Origin: Mucilaginibacter defluvii
GTDB lineage: Bacteria; Bacteroidota; Bacteroidia; Sphingobacteriales; Sphingobacteriaceae
Assembly (NCBI RefSeq): GCF_039543225.1
Contig: NZ_BAABJI010000002.1
Coordinates: forward strand, 930,001-994,000
DNA: 64,000 nucleotides
Direction of reading: 5' to 3'
Part shown: positions 61,737-64,000 of the stretch, piece after piece
Layout of the letters: each line of letters starts with the position of its first letter
Numbering within the stretch: the first letter of the stretch is position 1
Translations under genes and position numbers: made by a program
Notes under the pieces: model-generated
What the model saw: the letters and a program-made list of their open reading frames with translations, nothing else
Database searches by the model: none
What the model was told of the DNA's origin: nothing

Positions 61737-62753
61737 CTATAAACTGATGTGCAATTTGGTATAATAAGTGGTTTCTGAATCTTCAACGGTCAAATCATAA
61801 TTCGCACCATAAAGAATGTCCAACCGCTTTTTTACGTTTAACAGGCCAATTCCGGACACAGGATATTTGTCGCGCTGGATAATCGACTTGGAATTTTTAA
61901 CGTTTAAACAAACATATTGAGTTGTTTGGATGAAATTTATGTCTACATAAGCTTTATCTGTAACACCGCGGGACACGTGCTTGAAAGCATTCTCTATAAA
62001 AGTAATCAGTAACAAAGGCGGAAACTCTCTGTCGCAGTTCTCCATCTTCCACGAGCAGCAGATATCCAACTCCTCCCCCCATCTTATTTTTTGGATCTCG
62101 ACAAAGTCCTGTAAAAACTGGACGTCCTTCCCCAGGTTCCCCTTTTTATTCTTGTCGTTATCCAACTGGTAACGAAGTATTTTAGCGTACCTGATCAGCA
62201 ATGCAGAGGCTAAACTTACATCTTCGCGCATCAGTATATTGATGTGGTTTAACACGTTGAACATAAAATGCGGACTGATCTGTTGTTGCAGCAATTGCAA
62301 CTGCGATTCAACCAAGGCTTCATGAAGTTTCATGCTCTCCTCATGGAAACGTAATCCGCAAAACCCAAAATTCACAAATAAGGACACCATTAAGGCATTG
62401 ATAAACAGTATTACAAACAGGTTTTTACCTAATACCAGATCAGATGGTGGAAAAAAGCCGCTTTGTTCCAGATAAAGAAAGGCGTGAAGAACGGCAGGTA
62501 TAAGCAATGCAGTTACAATAGATACAAGGAAGAACTGCCCGGTAAATAAAAGCATTTTCTTTTGGCGCATGGCCTTTTGCAGCAGGGTTCTACTTAAATA
62601 AGTAGTAAACGGGTATAAGCACGCCAAAACGCAAATGGAAAGCAAACCACCTTCCGGCACCGATGAATCAGGTATGTACCTGCACCAAAAAATAACAGCC
62701 AGAAATATCCAGATCAGAATAATGAACCGATTAAAATTCTTTAACAAAATCAT
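61737..62753 (-). CDS. LytS-type sensor histidine kinase
   Basis: 338 residues from the ATG at 62753. Four hydrophobic segments in the first 150 residues are followed by the His_kinase domain: the phosphoacceptor His in QQISPHFMFNVLNHINIL, and the N-box FIENAFKH. The glycine-rich GIGLLNVKKRLDILYG forms the ATP lid. There is no periplasmic domain of any size, so it probably senses in the membrane. It forms a pair with the LytTR regulator, four bases apart. Confidence 0.94.
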   Translation of the reverse strand: MILLKNFNRFIILIWIFLAVIFWCRYIPDSSVPEGGLLSICVLACLYPFTTYLSRTLLQKAMRQKKMLLFTGQFFLVSIVTALLIPAVLHAFLYLEQSGFFPPSDLVLGKNLFVILFINALMVSLFVNFGFCGLRFHEESMKLHEALVESQLQLLQQQISPHFMFNVLNHINILMREDVSLASALLIRYAKILRYQLDNDKNKKGNLGKDVQFLQDFVEIQKIRWGEELDICCSWKMENCDREFPPLLLITFIENAFKHVSRGVTDKAYVDINFIQTTQYVCLNVKNSKSIIQRDKYPVSGIGLLNVKKRLDILYGANYDLTVEDSETTYYTKLHISL

Positions 62754-62915
62754 ACTACAAAGGTAAACGGATTGATTTACAGCGCGGCTACCATCCGTCA
62801 AAGCCTGGGAACCATCGGTCAAAAGAATTGTAACCGCGCTGTGCCGTCAACTCATATTTGTTTTGGAAAGACGCAGGGGACGTCTGAATCATTTAAAATT
62901 ATTCATTAAAAACGT

Positions 62916-63821
62916 ATGAGATCATTATTCATTATCGCAATTATTATGAGCTTTGCCGCTGCTAAAAGCAATGCGCAAGCCTTTTTTAAAACAGAGTATT
63001 TTGGTGAATCGGGTTACCAGATGACCCAAGGTGATTCCAGCCAGCGCATAGGCAACAGCCGGGGCTCGGCCATGGTGTACCAGGGCGGTATTAATATTCC
63101 GCTATCAAAAAAAGTAAATGAACGGAACCAGCCTACCATATGGTCGGTGGGTATTGGTGGCGCCTATGTGAACCTTAACAACAAAAATTTTACCCAACCG
63201 CTGGTTATTAACGAGGTGTTGAATGTAGGAGTAAGCTTAAACTACCTGCGACCGCTAAATGAACGTTGGTCGCTCCGGACAGGTATCGGCGGCGGTATAT
63301 TTATGCCTACTACTGATATTTCGAAACTCAGGTTCAAAAATGTACTTGGAAGCGTAAGTGCAATATTTATCAGGCATTTAAGGCCTAACCTTGACCTTGG
63401 AGGTGGACTTGCGCTGAATAACTCATTTGGTTTCCCTATGTTGTTCCCGGCATTTTACCTAAATTGGAGAACGGGCGGGCGTTACTCGGTTCAGGCATCG
63501 CTGCGTGATGGTTTGGAAGTATCGGCCGGTTACAATTTTAATAAAAACATTAAGCTGAACCTGGTAATGGAAGTTAACGGGCAAATGGCTTTACTGGAGC
63601 AGGGAGGCAAGGATAAGATATTTACCCATCAGTACGTTGTTTTTGGCCTCCGCCCGGAGATAAGGTTAGGAAAACGAATGATCATTCCCCTTACCTTTGG
63701 CGTGAATGCTACCCGTACGGCACAGATTACAAACCGGAGCTTGAAGACTATTTTTCAGGATAAAGGGTACTCATTCAGAGGGTCGCTTTATGCCGCGGCC
63801 GGTCTGCAGATCGGGTTTTAA
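62916..63821 (+). CDS. Outer-membrane beta-barrel-like hypothetical protein
   Basis: 301 residues with a signal peptide (MRSLFIIAIIMSFAAAKSNAQ). The mature part alternates hydrophobic and polar residues (NVGVSLNYLRPLNERWSLRTGIGGGIF; GGRYSVQASLRDGLEVSAGYNF) and has a glycine-aromatic pattern typical of outer-membrane barrels; the last strand ends SLYAAAGLQIGF. It is divergent from the two-component pair. No specific family is recognised. A porin or assembly role cannot be told apart. Confidence 0.7.
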   Translation: MRSLFIIAIIMSFAAAKSNAQAFFKTEYFGESGYQMTQGDSSQRIGNSRGSAMVYQGGINIPLSKKVNERNQPTIWSVGIGGAYVNLNNKNFTQPLVINEVLNVGVSLNYLRPLNERWSLRTGIGGGIFMPTTDISKLRFKNVLGSVSAIFIRHLRPNLDLGGGLALNNSFGFPMLFPAFYLNWRTGGRYSVQASLRDGLEVSAGYNFNKNIKLNLVMEVNGQMALLEQGGKDKIFTHQYVVFGLRPEIRLGKRMIIPLTFGVNATRTAQITNRSLKTIFQDKGYSFRGSLYAAAGLQIGF

Positions 63822-64000
63822 GTGACGGCAATTATGCAAATAACGGTTGCCTCCCTATCACGAATCATACTAAAAAGTTCAGGTTTGTCATCCTGGTAAA
63901 ATAAGCATCATTTAGAAGGTTTGATTTTTGCAGTTTCTGGTTTGATTACTTCATCTAAACCGCGGTTCCATGCATTTACATTTGTCTTACAACTCATTTA

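Noticed and set aside
63822-64000. Start of another gene at the right edge
   Set aside because: No frame with family features begins before the end of the window; only a promoter-like segment is visible.

Overview
The window reads as chromosome from a Bacteroidota bacterium, most likely family Sphingobacteriaceae (a Mucilaginibacter/Pedobacter relative). The grounds are a SusC/SusD pair, a second TonB-dependent receptor, a type IX secretion sorting domain and a PorV-like protein, a MurF-alanine racemase fusion, promoter cores of the TAnnTTTG type, and lipoproteins with a Cys-Lys-Lys start. No search was run; family calls come from reading motifs.

Layout. 0-7.7 kb: PhzF-like isomerase, SMC, and a leftward set of LolD-type ATPase, a 101-residue protein, a HAD-fold protein that has lost key catalytic acids, and an S41 peptidase lipoprotein. 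7.9-11.5 kb: a two-gene membrane cassette present twice in tandem. 11.5-14.2 kb: sucC, a YceI-like protein, a YciO/Sua5-like protein. 14.2-18.0 kb: trpDFBA, preceded by a 15-codon leader peptide with three Trp codons in a row and a complete attenuator. 18.0-29.9 kb: housekeeping genes (glycosyltransferase, recR, MFS exporter, TlpA-like protein, LOG protein, Na+/solute symporter, DUF502, murF-alr, recX) interrupted by an AT-rich DUF2971 gene. 30.0-30.2 kb: tRNA-Gly and tRNA-Leu, followed by a poorly coding stretch with small genes and one gene broken by an early stop.

31.8-36.9 kb is the most notable part: a SusC/SusD outer-membrane transporter whose roughly 430-base leader carries a clear SAM-I (S-box) riboswitch and then a 33-residue open frame ending in four Cys codons, Arg and stop. 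Nothing nearby degrades glycans. The two sensors together suggest a sulfur-nutrient importer under double control by S-adenosylmethionine and cysteine (inference).

37.0-49.0 kb: a PorV-like barrel, a 2593-residue secreted subtilase with a type IX sorting domain, and a membrane-spanning Y_Y_Y/LuxR-type regulator. 49.2-60.9 kb: an accessory detoxification-like cluster with five short-chain dehydrogenases (one frameshifted twice), a quinone-reductase-like flavoprotein, RidA, an SnoaL-like lipoprotein, an Atu4866-like protein, a TonB receptor and four regulators (HxlR, AraC, two Crp/Fnr). 61.0-63.8 kb: a LytTR response regulator, its histidine kinase and a divergent outer-membrane-like protein.
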